A DNA stretch of 64,000 nucleotides from Apis mellifera. Taxonomy: Eukaryota; Arthropoda; Insecta; Hymenoptera; Apidae. Below the pieces are notes generated by a model, which saw only the letters and a list, made by a program, of their open reading frames with translations, had not been told where the DNA came from and searched no databases. The stretch spans positions 5,143,783 through 5,207,782 of the forward strand of contig NC_037653.1 of assembly GCF_003254395.2 (NCBI RefSeq). The letters are read 5' to 3'. Positions 40,001 to 50,450 of the stretch are shown piece after piece. Each line of letters starts with the position of its first letter. Within the stretch, counting starts at the first letter, position 1. Both the position numbers and the translations under genes were made by a program.

Positions 40001-43000
40001 TAATTCTCTTCCTTTCGCAAACTTTTCCTATTCCTGTTTCGTTTCGACGATCATTTTCTATCTCTAAGAATTATTATTCTATTCTATCCGATCATTCCAT
40101 AAGTAATTTAATTTTGCAACTGCAAGTTTTCGAAAGAAAATCAAATCTTCAAAGAGTATAATTCCAACAATTGTTGTTAATCTTTCTTCCCTCCATTTTG
40201 AATATTAATAATTGATAAGTAAATGTTATACAATTTATCAAATCCATTGTGATTCTTTTAATCACAGTTAAAGTTACTTGTGTTACTTTTATAAAATTTT
40301 CAAAAATCGAACGAGTTCCTCGATCGCAATCCACTCGATGGATGATCCAATTTTGAATTATTAAAAAGATGGCATATACTGGGAAACACTGGGGCACTAA
40401 TCAAACAATCCTAATAATTCTTTTTCTTCTTTTCGCAAAGACGAAACAAAAGCGATTAAATGAGAAAAGCAAGACAAAACTTAGACAGAGAAATTTTAGC
40501 AATCTCTACAATTACAAACAAATTACAGAGTTAATCGTAACACGGCACAAGATTATTCTCTCACAAACATATGCTTAATATTTTTCCTTTCGAAATTAAT
40601 TAATTAATTAATTGTTGCCAATTATGGAATTTTAAAAATCAATTCAAAGTATCAAAAAAAAAAAATTTCAATCTACTATTATTTCTAATTTATAACATTA
40701 CAGATCGGAGAAAAATCTACTGGAGGGGGGAGGGGGGAGAGAAAAAAATTGATTTAAATTGTCGTCGTCAAATCGTTTCATCACGCTCTCAAACTATTAT
40801 ATATAGATAGATAGATTTTTGCATGCAGCATACACGATAAAAAAAAGCGCAATTAAATAGTTAAGTAAATAGTTTAGATTAGCTATGATAAAGTCTAGCG
40901 AGTGTTTAAATCGATAATACGAAATGCAAAATCTACGAAGAAACTTGCTCTTATTGCGTGTGATACATGGATGATACATGGAAGGTGAGAAAGAAGGATT
41001 GTATCGAGTAACCATTTCGATAAACATCACGTGACTTGTGACAGAATAATGGATATAACTAATAGTTTGTTCGATTAAATATTATTCGCAAATAATATTA
41101 ACACGTTGAGTCGGAGAGAAAAATATGTAGAGCATAATTAATGGAGTACATTTCATCTCGCGATAATAAAAGTGTCTTTGTTAAAAAAAAAATTATCCTC
41201 GTCTTTGTAACATAAACCTAGCAAGCTAGCTCTTCTTTTCTTGTAATGCGAATCCGTTCTTAAAATTAATTTTTCCTCGACATATCGATTTCTTTCGTAT
41301 GGAATTTTTGCAATTTGATGCAAAAAAAAAAAAGCGTGTATCATGGTTTTATATTCGTTTCAACGATATCTTAAAATTGAAACAATAACGCTAACGCTGA
41401 TAGTGTATTGTTAATCTCCTTTTTTTAAAATCTTTCGTTAATATGTGCTTTTCATAAAAACAAGAAATAAAGAAATAAATTATTTACGAAGACGAAGGTT
41501 TTAGATATTTTATTAAATGTTAACGTTACGTTTCTTAAGGAATTTCTTAACCAAGTTTAGTAGATAAACGATCCGCGTTGTCCTCTTTTACTTTGCACTG
41601 TGTACATTAAAATCACTAACTGTGCACAGTCACTTCGCTTTTCTGTGAATAAAAAGAATAGAGAAACGCGATAACGGCACGACGATCGAATATTACGCAC
41701 AACACGAACGGTAAGAGCGCACACGCGTTACTAACAGTAGTAACAACCGCGTTCCGCGTCTCAAGCTCGAATTGCCGGCGACGCCATGACAGCTATCCGA
41801 GTCAGCCAATGGGGGAGAAGGTAAGCGAGAAGAGGGGATGACGTGCGAGTCACGCGCAAACGCGCGCCAAATTTGTTTTTTCAATGCTCGTATGAAATAT
41901 TGCAACGATAAATAATTTTAAAAAATAATTACAAAAGAGCGAATGATTATTTTAAAAATACGATTAAAAATAGTAGTCGATTGTAGCGCAGTAAGATTAT
42001 GATAAAATTCGTTATTAAAAATATATGGTAATTAATAACAATTTATTTTGCGAAGAAAATGACGTATCTCTATTTTTCACGAATATTTGAAAATATTGTT
42101 TCACGTTTCTCTCTAAGAAAAGTATCTTTTTTCCTTTATCTCATAGGTAAGCGTGCAAATAATTTCTATAGTTATTGATTTCAGGATGAATAAGCGAGAC
42201 ATCTTGCTTGCTAAAGGATAGCCTGCAATGTCGGGAATGCAGACGTAGTTTTAAATGGATGAGACATTGCTTTATTCCTCGCAGAATAATGTCTCTCGTA
42301 TATATCATAAACTCTGACGTGTATATTCCATAAATGTATCCATTGAAATAATTCCATTTAATCCATCTATTCTAGGATGAACAATTTTTTAAAGAAATTG
42401 TTTAATTTAAAAAAAAGGAATACACAAAATATTTCTCAACGAGTATCATGAATAAAAAAAGTTATTTATATTAAAGTTTATATATTGTGTCATCGTGTTA
42501 TTATTTATATCATCTTGTGTATAAAAGAGATAATCTTATCAAGATATGTTTCTTACTTTTAATTAATAGATATTATATATTGATAATATTAATTTTAAAT
42601 ATATACAGAAAAAGAATTTGACAACAAAAGTTGTCAACGTATTACTATAAAAATATTTTGCACAATTGAATACTGAATATAATAAACTATTAATTCAACC
42701 CATGCTTGAAAAAGAAAATCATGCAGTAAACGGTAGTAAAACAATAGTAAAACTAATGAATTAAAATATCTCTATACATATATTTCTATATATATATTTT
42801 TTAATGAAATATATATCTCTTTTAATTTTATATATTATAATTATAAAGTAAAGTTCTCTATAGAGATAAAAAAAATATAAATAAAATTAAAAATAGATAA
42901 ATTTAAGAAAAAGAATTATATGTTAATTATATAGTTGGAAAGAATAGTAAATATTCACAGATTTTTATATATTTTATATATAATCTATAATGTTACACAA

Positions 43001-43167
43001 CTTACCTTACACATCCTAAAATTTAAAATTTTACCAATGACAAAAATACTCTTTTTTAAATACATTAATCTTTTCATGAGAAAAGTTATTATATATTTAA
43101 TTTCTGCATAATTGATTTAGCGAGTTTATATTTTTTTTTTTTTTGATTTAACGAATATTAAATAATG

Positions 43168-43229
<62 letters not shown>

Positions 43230-46200
43230 AATTATTAAATTATTAGACAAAATTTTCTAATATCATTAAATTCAATACACAGATAAACACTATATTGAAT
43301 TAATGATGAAACGCGTCATTTCATTATCTCTATTTATAGTAAATCCTTAATGTAAATTCTTAATACACAAAATAACACACGACGATAAAGCAACATATAA
43401 CGTAAATGTATAAAACACAATCGAAAGAAGCATTTTAAAAGCTACAAAAGAATTATGCGTTTTTTTGAAAATACATTAATACCAATGGGCAATAGGGACA
43501 AAATAAATATCGAATATAAGAAAAAAAAAAATAAAAATACGTTGGTGTGTCGTATAAAAATTTGGCTCGAAATACATTTTATTCCGAAAAATGTGATCAT
43601 GCTACGTTTCAAATCACGGATACGAGTACAAAGCGGTTAAGAATCTGATAAAGCTATATAAAATTTTAAATACACACCCTATATCGTTGGCTGGTTGATT
43701 ATTATTATTGGCTGATCCAGCGTTCACGTTGTTGTTAATCGTGTTGGAATTGTTAGTTTGTTGTTGCAACGTTTGACTCAACAGTGAGGACCATTGCCTC
43801 ATCACGTCTTCCCCTTGGGCCTCCAATTCTGATAGAATGGTAGCGTTGTCCATATCCTGCAACGCCGTCCCAGTGTCCGCTCTAAAATGCACGAATAAAA
43901 AAATAATATTTATTTCGTTCGTGGCAAAAAATTCAAAATTTCTCAAATGTGCCATTCTCGCAGAAAGCAGGAGTTATAAAGTGCATCATTTTATTTAAAT
44001 TTTAATAAGATTCGTATTTATTTTTTAATCACTGTATCTTCGACATTAGCGAAAAGAACAAAGGTCAATTGAAAATAATTTGATTTTACGATTGTCAATT
44101 TCACACTGATTAAATTAAAATACACTGGCAGGAATATATATATACACACGCACTTGTGAGAATTACTTATTAAGAATAACAGTATAATTGAAAATAAAAT
44201 TGAACAAGAATGACCGACACTTTATATAAGCAAAAAAGAGTTTCAGGAGAACATGGCATATTCAACCGTTGCGTTATAACAACGCCGTACCGTTGCTCTT
44301 CGTAGGAGCTCGCGTCGCTGTGCTCGTAATCCAATATCAAGTCATCGGAGGCGATAGACTCGCAAGGGGACAGAGTGTCCACGCTCCCTGCTCGGCTCAT
44401 TCGTTTCCCGTGATGAGGGCTGTTGCTCGCGTTCTTTCCATGCCCTGCGCCTCGAACAAACGAAAAACAATAATTAAACTCGACGAGTCATCATCATCCC
44501 CCAAACAAGAGATTAAATATTTACCGGTTTTAGGGCTGGACTCGACCAGAGTGTGGCTGTTCTCGGTGACCGGTTGGCTAGCCACAGCTGACTGGGTCTC
44601 GCCCCCTGCCCTCGAGTTGTCGTCGAAGACAAGGCCCGGTTGATCGGCTATCTCGTCGTCGAAGTACTCCCTGCCCTCCGACAAGCTCAACGAATTGGAA
44701 GCGTTGGTCGGGGTGCCGGGGCTGTCGTCGTCGATGATCGCCGTCCCCGACCCTTCCATCCCGCCGTTCTCCTTCCTCGGCGTCCTCGTGTCGGACTGGG
44801 TGATGCTGGCCGTCAGGCTGTCGAACAGGCTGTCGACGGGCGACGTCTCGTCGTCTATGAGGGCGGTCGGGGTGGCGGCCGCCGCCGCGAACGCGGGATC
44901 CTCTATGGTGAGGAGGACGGAGCGCAAGGCCGTTTTGGGCAGCGTCCCCCCGGGCTTAGCCAGGTTCGGGTGTTGGCCGTCGGAGGGCGGCCGTTGACAC
45001 TCGTCGCTCGAGCTGAGCGAGTACTCGTCGGCCATCGCCTCCCCGTGCCCGTACTCAGGATCGTCCGAGCTCGGGGGGCTGAAGTCCGACTTGATGGAGG
45101 GGATCTTCTCGGAACGCGACCTGTCCTTGTAAACCTTCTCCTCGCCCAACCCCTCGTCGTAGCCCTCCGAGGAGGTGGTGGACATGGACGTGGTCGACTC
45201 GGTGTACCTGTTGTCCTTGTTCACGATCCTCTGGTACTGGGTCGCCCTCTCCCTCACCAGGCCGGTGCTCGCCGAGGTGAACGTTTTCGGCAAAGGTATC
45301 ACGGATATCTCCGTCACGGTGCTGTCGTCGTCCCTCACGTCCCTCACGTCGAAGCTCTTCCCGCTCACAACCATCCTCAGGTTCCTCAGCCTGCCGCCGC
45401 CGTGCCTCCTCAACAGGGAACAACCGTCCCCGTAATCCCTCGACTCGTTCTCCCCGCACCCTTGCTGGCTCCCGACCCCGGAATCCTCCGTGCTCGACCC
45501 CTCCTTCGAGCTCGTCGACCCCTTCGACGCGGCCGACACCTTCCTGCTCTGGTTCGCGGCGGTCTTCGCGATCTTCGAGTTCGCGTCCGTCATCCTCACG
45601 GCGTATTGGGGCAACGGCAGGTGGCTCGTGTGAAGCGTGTACCTGCCCACGGGCTCCGGTATACCGGACGGCACCGCTCTCCGATTCCCGTCCACGAGGC
45701 TCCCCCCGTTGAACGAGACCGTGTTGTGCACAGGGGACGATCTCTGCAGCTTGAAACTCGGCTGGCAGCCCCTGTGCGGGGGCTGCTTCGCGAAACTGCC
45801 TTCCTGCTGCCGGCTCTCCTGGTTGTAGTGGCTCGCCGTGTGGCTGCTGCACACGTCGCCCACCTTGTTCGTGAACCTCGCTGCCTGGGGCTGCTGCTGC
45901 CTGTACCCGAACCGATTCGTCCTCACCGCGATCCCGCTCGACTCCTTCTTGGGGGGGGCGAGGCGGGGCGTGGAGCGGCCGGAACTCGAGCAATTCTGAA
46001 GCGTCAACGCCGGGTTTCCGCCGCCGTTTTCCTCGTCGCGCCTCCGGCTCTGCTCGGGCCCGGCCGATTTCGATCGTTGGTGGAGCGTGCCGCTCGCCTC
46101 GTAAGCGCCGCCGCTTATCGGCATCGGGATCCCGGAGGCCGGCCTTCGCCGGAAACCGAACGACATGGCCGTGCCGCGCGTGTGCGTCCCGCCGCGCTTC

Positions 46201-49200
46201 GACGCCCCCTTGTGCTCGTTCTGTAACATTTGGTAAAGAAAAAGAAAAAAAAAGGAAAAAAAAGAGAGAAAGAGTGAGTACTTGAATACTTCTGATGAAT
46301 GAATTTAATTGATAAAAGTGATAAAATGATTTTTTACTTATTTGTTAGATTAATTGATTCGATATTAATGAAAAATTGAATTAGAAAGATGAAATTGACA
46401 CTGGTAAATTTATTTGAAATATTTGATCCATCAACTTTGATTAATTCAAAGTCACGAATTATATATTTTATTATAAAAACGTTAATAAATTATATATATA
46501 ACGAATTTAAAATTTCAAAATCTAATATTATTATTTTTATTAGATTAATATTTTAATCGCTAATAGTTTTAGATTAATTCCTTATATTTTCACATTAATT
46601 AGATTATTACTAAACATAATTTTATCACTAACTTTATGATTTAGATTCTTAATCTATCCAAGAATCTCCTGAGGAATCTTTTCGGATCATTAATTCGATA
46701 TTAATGAAAAATTGAATTAGAAAAATGAAATTGACACTGATAAATTTATTTGAAATATTTGATTCATCAATTTTGATTAATTTAAAATCACGAATTATAT
46801 ATTTTATTACAAAAACGTTAATAAATTTTATACATAATTTAAAGTTGTTTCAAAATCTAATATTATTATTTTTATTAGATTAATATTTTTAGAAAAATTC
46901 CTTATGCTTTTACATTAAGACATTTATCACTAAACATAATTTTATCACTAACTTTATGATTTAGATTCTTAATCTATCCAAGAATCTCCTGAGGAATCTT
47001 TTCGGATCATTAATTCAATATTAATAAAAAATTGAATTAAAAAAATGATAAATTTATTGATGAAATATTTGATCCATCAACTTTGATTAATTCAAAATCA
47101 CGAATTATATATTTCATTACAAAAACGTTAATAAATTTTGTGTATAACGAATTTAAAATTGTTTCAAAATCTAATATTATTATTTTTATTAGATTAATAT
47201 TTTAATATTTTTAGAAAAATTTTTTATGTTTTCACATTAACTAGATATTTATTATTAAACATAATTTTATGATTTAGATTCTTAATCTATCCAAGAATCT
47301 CCTGAGGAATCTTTTCGGATCATTAATTCAATATTAATAAAAAATTGAATTAGAAAAATGATAAATTTATTGATGAAATATTTGATCCATCAACTTTGAT
47401 TAATTCAAAATCACGAATTATATATTTTATTACAAAAATGTTAATAAATTTTATACATAATTTAAAGTTGTTTCAAAATCTAATATTATTATTTTTATCG
47501 CTAATATTAATATTTTAATCGCTAATATTTTTAGAAAAATTCCTTATGTTTTCACATTAAGACATTTATCACTAAACATAATTTTATTAATCACTAACTT
47601 TATGATTTAGATTCTTAATCTATCCAAGAATCTCCTGAAGAATATTTTTGAATCATTAATTCAATATTAATAAAGAATTGAATTAAAAAAATGATAAATT
47701 TATTGATGAAATATTTGATCCATCAACTTTGATTAATTCAAAATCACGAATTATATATTTTATTACAAAAACGTTAATAAATTTTGTGTATAACGAATTT
47801 AAAGTTGTTTCAAAATCTAATATTATTATTTTTATTAGATTAATATTTTAATATTTTTAGAAAAATTCTTTATGTTTTCACATTAACTAGACATTTATTA
47901 CTAAACATAATTTTATGATTTAGATTCTTAATCTATTCAAGAATCTCCTGAGGAATCTTTTCGATCATTTGCTAGAGATTTTCACGCTCGAAGATTGAAT
48001 AATGGAACGGTGAAAATTCAGTTTTAAGTTAAAATTGTTATTTTTTTATTTCGAATGGCGAATGTGTGTGTAGCGGGACGATTGTTCGAACTTATTTTTG
48101 AAAGAGAAATTCGATGGAAGGATATTATTAGGGATGATTAAAGAATTGTCAAATATTGTAGTAAAGCGAATAACCAAATATGGGTAATCGACATTCAGAT
48201 GATGTAAAAAATTGCGAGAGTATCAAAGGTCTAAGGTCGCGGACTTAGATTTATTTTGTCATTGTTGCGTCAAGAGAGACGGATTTTACGAAGGGCAGAT
48301 AAATGCGAACAAATGTTAAAATGTATAATTAAAATTTCTGAATCGTATTTATATGGGAAGGATCGATAAAGCTTGTAAAATTTTATGTATTAAATTAAAA
48401 ATTTTCTAATCGAAGATGAAGATTTTTAATAATTTTTTAACATAACAAAAATTTGGAGATTATAGATTTAATAGCATTGCATGATGTAAATAAATATAAA
48501 ATAACATAAATTTTAAGTGGTAAAAATTCTTGACATTTTTTCATAAAATAAAATTCTCCGCTTTGTAAAATGTTTCAAAATTTCTCTTAAAAAATAATTT
48601 TAAGAAGTTAAGAAAGAACTTGATTTAATTACTGCCCTCGTTTTTAAATTGGATATGCGTTTTTTATTCACACCTAATTCTTCTGTATATAACGTTTTTT
48701 CCATAAATACAATATATATAAATATTCGATAAATTTCTTTTCAGAAATTTACTTGATATAGGATAAAAGAAAAATCGACCATTGTTTCGTAAAATATCAT
48801 TAATTAAAAGTATCATCCGACTTGATATCGCGTATCGATAACATCGCGAATTATCGATGATCGTCGGTACGGTAGATAAAATCACAGTAAAACTAAAAGT
48901 TGAAAAATGCGAAGTAACCCGTTCCAAAGTCCAGAAATAGAGCAACTCCGTCCCTAAATCGACCAACTTTTCTATACTTTTCGTATACGCGCTCTACGAA
49001 ATCACGAAATGATGCATTTTCTAATTGTAATGATATCCGAATAATGTGCGAAATTAATTCGATTTACGTTGCTAAACGCAAGAAAAATCACGCGAAAGCA
49101 ATGAAAAAAACGAATAAAAACGTTAAAAAAAAAAAAACTCCTTACGTAATTAATTATCGAGTGTTAAATTCGATTAAATGATATGATAATTAAAGGCCTT

Positions 49201-49735
49201 TTCATTAAACCAATTTCGACACACGTGGCTACCACTCAACGTAATGAAACACTTTCTTTATCGTCCCTTGTCCGTCATGCGATTTCCGATAAAAATCTTC
49301 TTAATTGATTCGTTAAATCTATTAAATCGTAATAAGGAGAAAAATCCGCATCAATCCGTTATTTCGGCGCATGAATCTTGCAATGTGTCGTCATACGTGA
49401 CACTAATCCTTGTCATATTATTTATCACCTGAAGCACTGCGGCAAGAAAGATATTATTACTTGGCACGGAAACGAACACGATCGAGAATCGTGATCGAAC
49501 GGTTCGAAGTTTGACGATTGAAAAAAGAAAGAACGTCCTACGAAGAATGTGGAAATATTTAATCGCGATAAAAGTGATGGTGAACGATGGTCATAGCCTA
49601 AAAGGTTACGACGAAATCGTGGATCGAATGCACGTACAGAACGATGGATGTATCCCTTACCGCAACACCAATTCCTTTCTCGTTCTCCAGGGAATCATCC
49701 TCGCACCTGGTGCCAACAGACGACCGGTAATCCAT
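21172..49735 (-). CDS. Large CCSER (FAM190)-like serine-rich coiled-coil protein, long isoform, 12 coding exons
   Basis: Exons (minus): 49735-49661, 46220-44525, 44444-44291, 43881-43678, 25635-25521, 25372-25241, 25066-25043, 24870-24835, 24685-24521, 24398-24285, 23385-23312, 21529-21172. Phases agree at every junction and give about 1048 aa. The ATG at 49735 has an in-frame TGA six codons upstream, and its exon ends GCG|GTAAGG. Residues 26-590 are Ser/Gly/Arg-rich and disordered (MSFGFRRRPASGIPMP). Then comes SRAGSVDTLSPCESIASDDL, an Asn/Gln stretch, and two helical segments: about 760-792 (DTYQHMFQDIVSIKTTLLKL) and about 833-872 (LADLRRQVVFLQGQVEDRDR). TLNPFD and TCNAATQTEK separate or follow these. 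The tail is basic (STLIPRSARALTSTGRPHNT). The order, the ATQTE motif and the size match vertebrate CCSER1/2, which bind microtubules. This identification is from memory of the family. A navigator/sickie relative is less likely because there is no AAA domain. Confidence 0.72.
26087..29330. other. Intron 4 of the long isoform / promoter region of the short isoform, with GC-rich islands
   Basis: GC/CpG-rich patches lie at 27130-27830, 28440-28740 and 28980-29300 in otherwise AT-rich sequence. They contain several ORFs of 60-115 codons in both directions with no protein-like character. A (TA)n run is at 26790-26813. The patches nearest to 26086 could hold the short-isoform promoter. GCGCATGCG at 27665 resembles the NRF-1 palindrome. 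Confidence 0.4.
29605..29748 (+). CDS. Small ORF of 47 codons, uncertain
   Basis: An ATG at 29605 opens MEESNGRRRRRKDKGRVEWK and runs to a TAG at 29746-29748. It lies about 790 bp upstream of the candidate nested plus-strand exons. No homologue is recognised and the start is Arg-rich from a GAA/AGA simple repeat, so chance is quite possible. Confidence 0.15.
   Translation: MEESNGRRRRRKDKGRVEWKTRLTSNALINVETVLLGINYRVRDSWP
30534..31149 (+). CDS. Candidate nested plus-strand gene, last two exons
   Basis: Exon A at 30534-30640 has the acceptor GATGCCATTTCAG and the strong donor ATT|GTAAGT. Exon B starts at 31120 after TTTTTGTTGTAG and reaches a TAA at 31147-31149, with AATAAA at 31167-31172. In the frame that is phase 0 at the donor, the peptide contains GYFHHGQVIYPRYFNAEFHG and GELDKGTLPKWNI, then TLVCKDKNM and stop; this frame needs an upstream exon. 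A second frame has its own ATG (MDRLFTRDILMQNSTENW) and after splicing runs to a TAA overlapping the AATAAA. It sits inside the 18-kb intron of the minus-strand CCSER-like gene. A possible 5' exon donor (ACAAGA|GTAAGT) is at 29893. The family is not recognised. Confidence 0.4.
32484..32513. repeat. Poly-T run (30 T)
   Basis: An uninterrupted run of about 30 T is followed by ATTTTAG, so it resembles an extended polypyrimidine tract, but no coding frame follows it. Confidence 0.85.
37018..37055. repeat. (ATT)n microsatellite
   Basis: About 12 tandem ATT units. Translated shadows give poly-Ile or poly-Asn ORFs, which are not genes. Confidence 0.9.
37740..37995. promoter_or_regulatory. GC/CpG-rich island in intron 4, possible promoter or exon
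   Basis: About 250 bp is strikingly GC-rich against its flanks. On the plus strand an ATG at 37911 opens a 26-codon ORF (MSAGSSPHPRSPHRGFAIAS), stop 37989-37991, with an in-frame TAG two codons upstream. On the minus strand TTTTGTGTTCTAG is an acceptor followed by an open frame compatible with the phase of the exon at 43678 (ALIKRVKQLQSPDEDSAGGD) to a TAG. Either could be an exon; neither is proven. Confidence 0.35.
38150..39600. repeat. Tandem array, about 213-bp unit, 7 copies
   Basis: TAACAAATGTAAGATT recurs at 38217, 38431, 38642, 38855, 39081, 39296 and 39507, spacing 211-226 bp. Each unit also contains ATCAAAAGGAAAAATT, a CCAACTGAAAACTTATAAAA segment and AAAGAAGCGAAAAAAA. Copies differ by small indels and one or two short losses, so the array is diverged. 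It lies in intron 4 of the CCSER-like gene. Confidence 0.9.
41690..41885. promoter_or_regulatory. CpG-rich promoter-like island
   Basis: The segment is rich in CpG (GCGCAAACGCGCGCC, GGCGACGCCATGACAG) and has a CCAAT box (AGCCAATGGGGG) near 41805 and a CRE/ATF-like GATGACGTGCGAGTCACG. On the plus strand an ATG at 41786 is followed after 12 codons by AG|GTAAGC, a good donor. It could be an internal promoter within the intron, in either direction. This is motif evidence only. Confidence 0.3.
43170..43224. repeat. (TA)n microsatellite, about 27 units
   Basis: An uninterrupted TA run about 200 bp upstream, on the plus-strand map, of a short AT-rich interval leading to exon 4 of the CCSER-like gene. 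Confidence 0.95.
46343..47970. repeat. Tandem array, about 320-bp unit, 5 copies
   Basis: The string GAGGAATCTT (or a close variant) recurs at 46671, 46991, 47304, 47637 and 47950, spacing 313-333 bp. Units share ATCTATCCAAGAATCTCCTG, AATCACGAATTATATATTT and AAAATCTAATATTATTATTT. It lies in intron 1 of the CCSER-like gene. The sequence is AT-rich, noncoding and partly palindromic (TCTAATATTATT...TTATTAGATTAATA). Confidence 0.92.
47971..49660. other. Intron 1 of the CCSER-like gene, remainder
   Basis: This stretch is AT-rich with moderate GC patches at 48180-48300, 48820-48960 and 49200-49520. No exon with good splice sites was found. Confidence 0.4.
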
Positions 49736-50450
49736 GTCTTCGGGCCAGTGTCACCCGGCTGTTAAGAAGACTGTATTCCCGATCGATCCCGGCGTCCAGC
49801 TTGCGAGAAAGTTACGTTAGTTTCTTCTAAATCCGCAACGTCGTCATCCTGCACCGCTGTGCGTGAATATTTTTAACCGAGGGAGGCACGGAGAGCCGAA
49901 ATTTACACGGCTATGTTTTTTCAGCTCGAACAAACCTTCCCCGTATAATCTGTCACCTCTTTCGGATGCTGTACGCGTTCAGCTCGTACGCGTTGTCGCC
50001 AAAAGACACGCGCACCAATACCTCCTCCGATTCTCCCTCTTCCGTCTCCCTAACCTCACTCCGTCCTCTCACTCTGTCACTCTCTTTCTTCCCTCACCGC
50101 TTCCTTCTCTCTCTTTCTGAAGTTCACCCTCGCGCTCAATCCTCGGCCAGCATACCCCCTTTTCTTCTTTCCGCCTGAGTTCGTGTGTGCTCGTCACTGT
50201 TCGCGTTTCCTCGCCACTACACGGACAGGCCAAATCGTGGAATCGATTGACGGTACTGCGCCAGCGCGGCGTCGCGACGCCACCGCACACTATCGTAACC
50301 ACTCGCGCATAGGCTGCGAACGACTGATGTCACGAGTGCGCCCGCGCCGCCGTTTGCCTTTCGATGTATTTCTATATCTAAGTATTACGCTTTTGTCGGC
50401 CTCCCTCTGTTTCCTATCTGTACAGTGACATGCACAAAAAGCGGACCATC
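49736..50450 (-). promoter_or_regulatory. 5' leader and promoter region of the CCSER-like gene (long isoform)
   Basis: GC/CpG-rich sequence extends from the long-isoform start codon to about 50420, then composition returns to AT-rich. Pyrimidine-rich blocks (CTTCCTTCTCTCTCTTTC near 50100) and CpG clusters (GCGCCCGCGCCGCCG near 50340) resemble a housekeeping-type promoter. ORFs across it in both directions have no protein-like character. The transcription start cannot be fixed from sequence. Confidence 0.4.

Larger units (their letters stand above)
39601..43677. other. Intron 4 continued to exon 4
   Basis: This stretch is AT-rich with no supported exon. It contains the GC-rich island listed at 41690 and a long (TA)n run at 43170-43224. 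Confidence 0.45.

Noticed and set aside
44640..46226. Plus-strand ORF of 528 codons and a shifted minus ORF of 312 codons (45055-45993)
   Set aside because: Both are shadows of the GC-rich exon 2. The sense frame joins smoothly to exons on both sides; these do not.
50069..50302. Minus-strand ORF of 77 codons in the promoter island
   Set aside because: No splice link to the start exon, and codons are dominated by GAG/GGG simple sequence.
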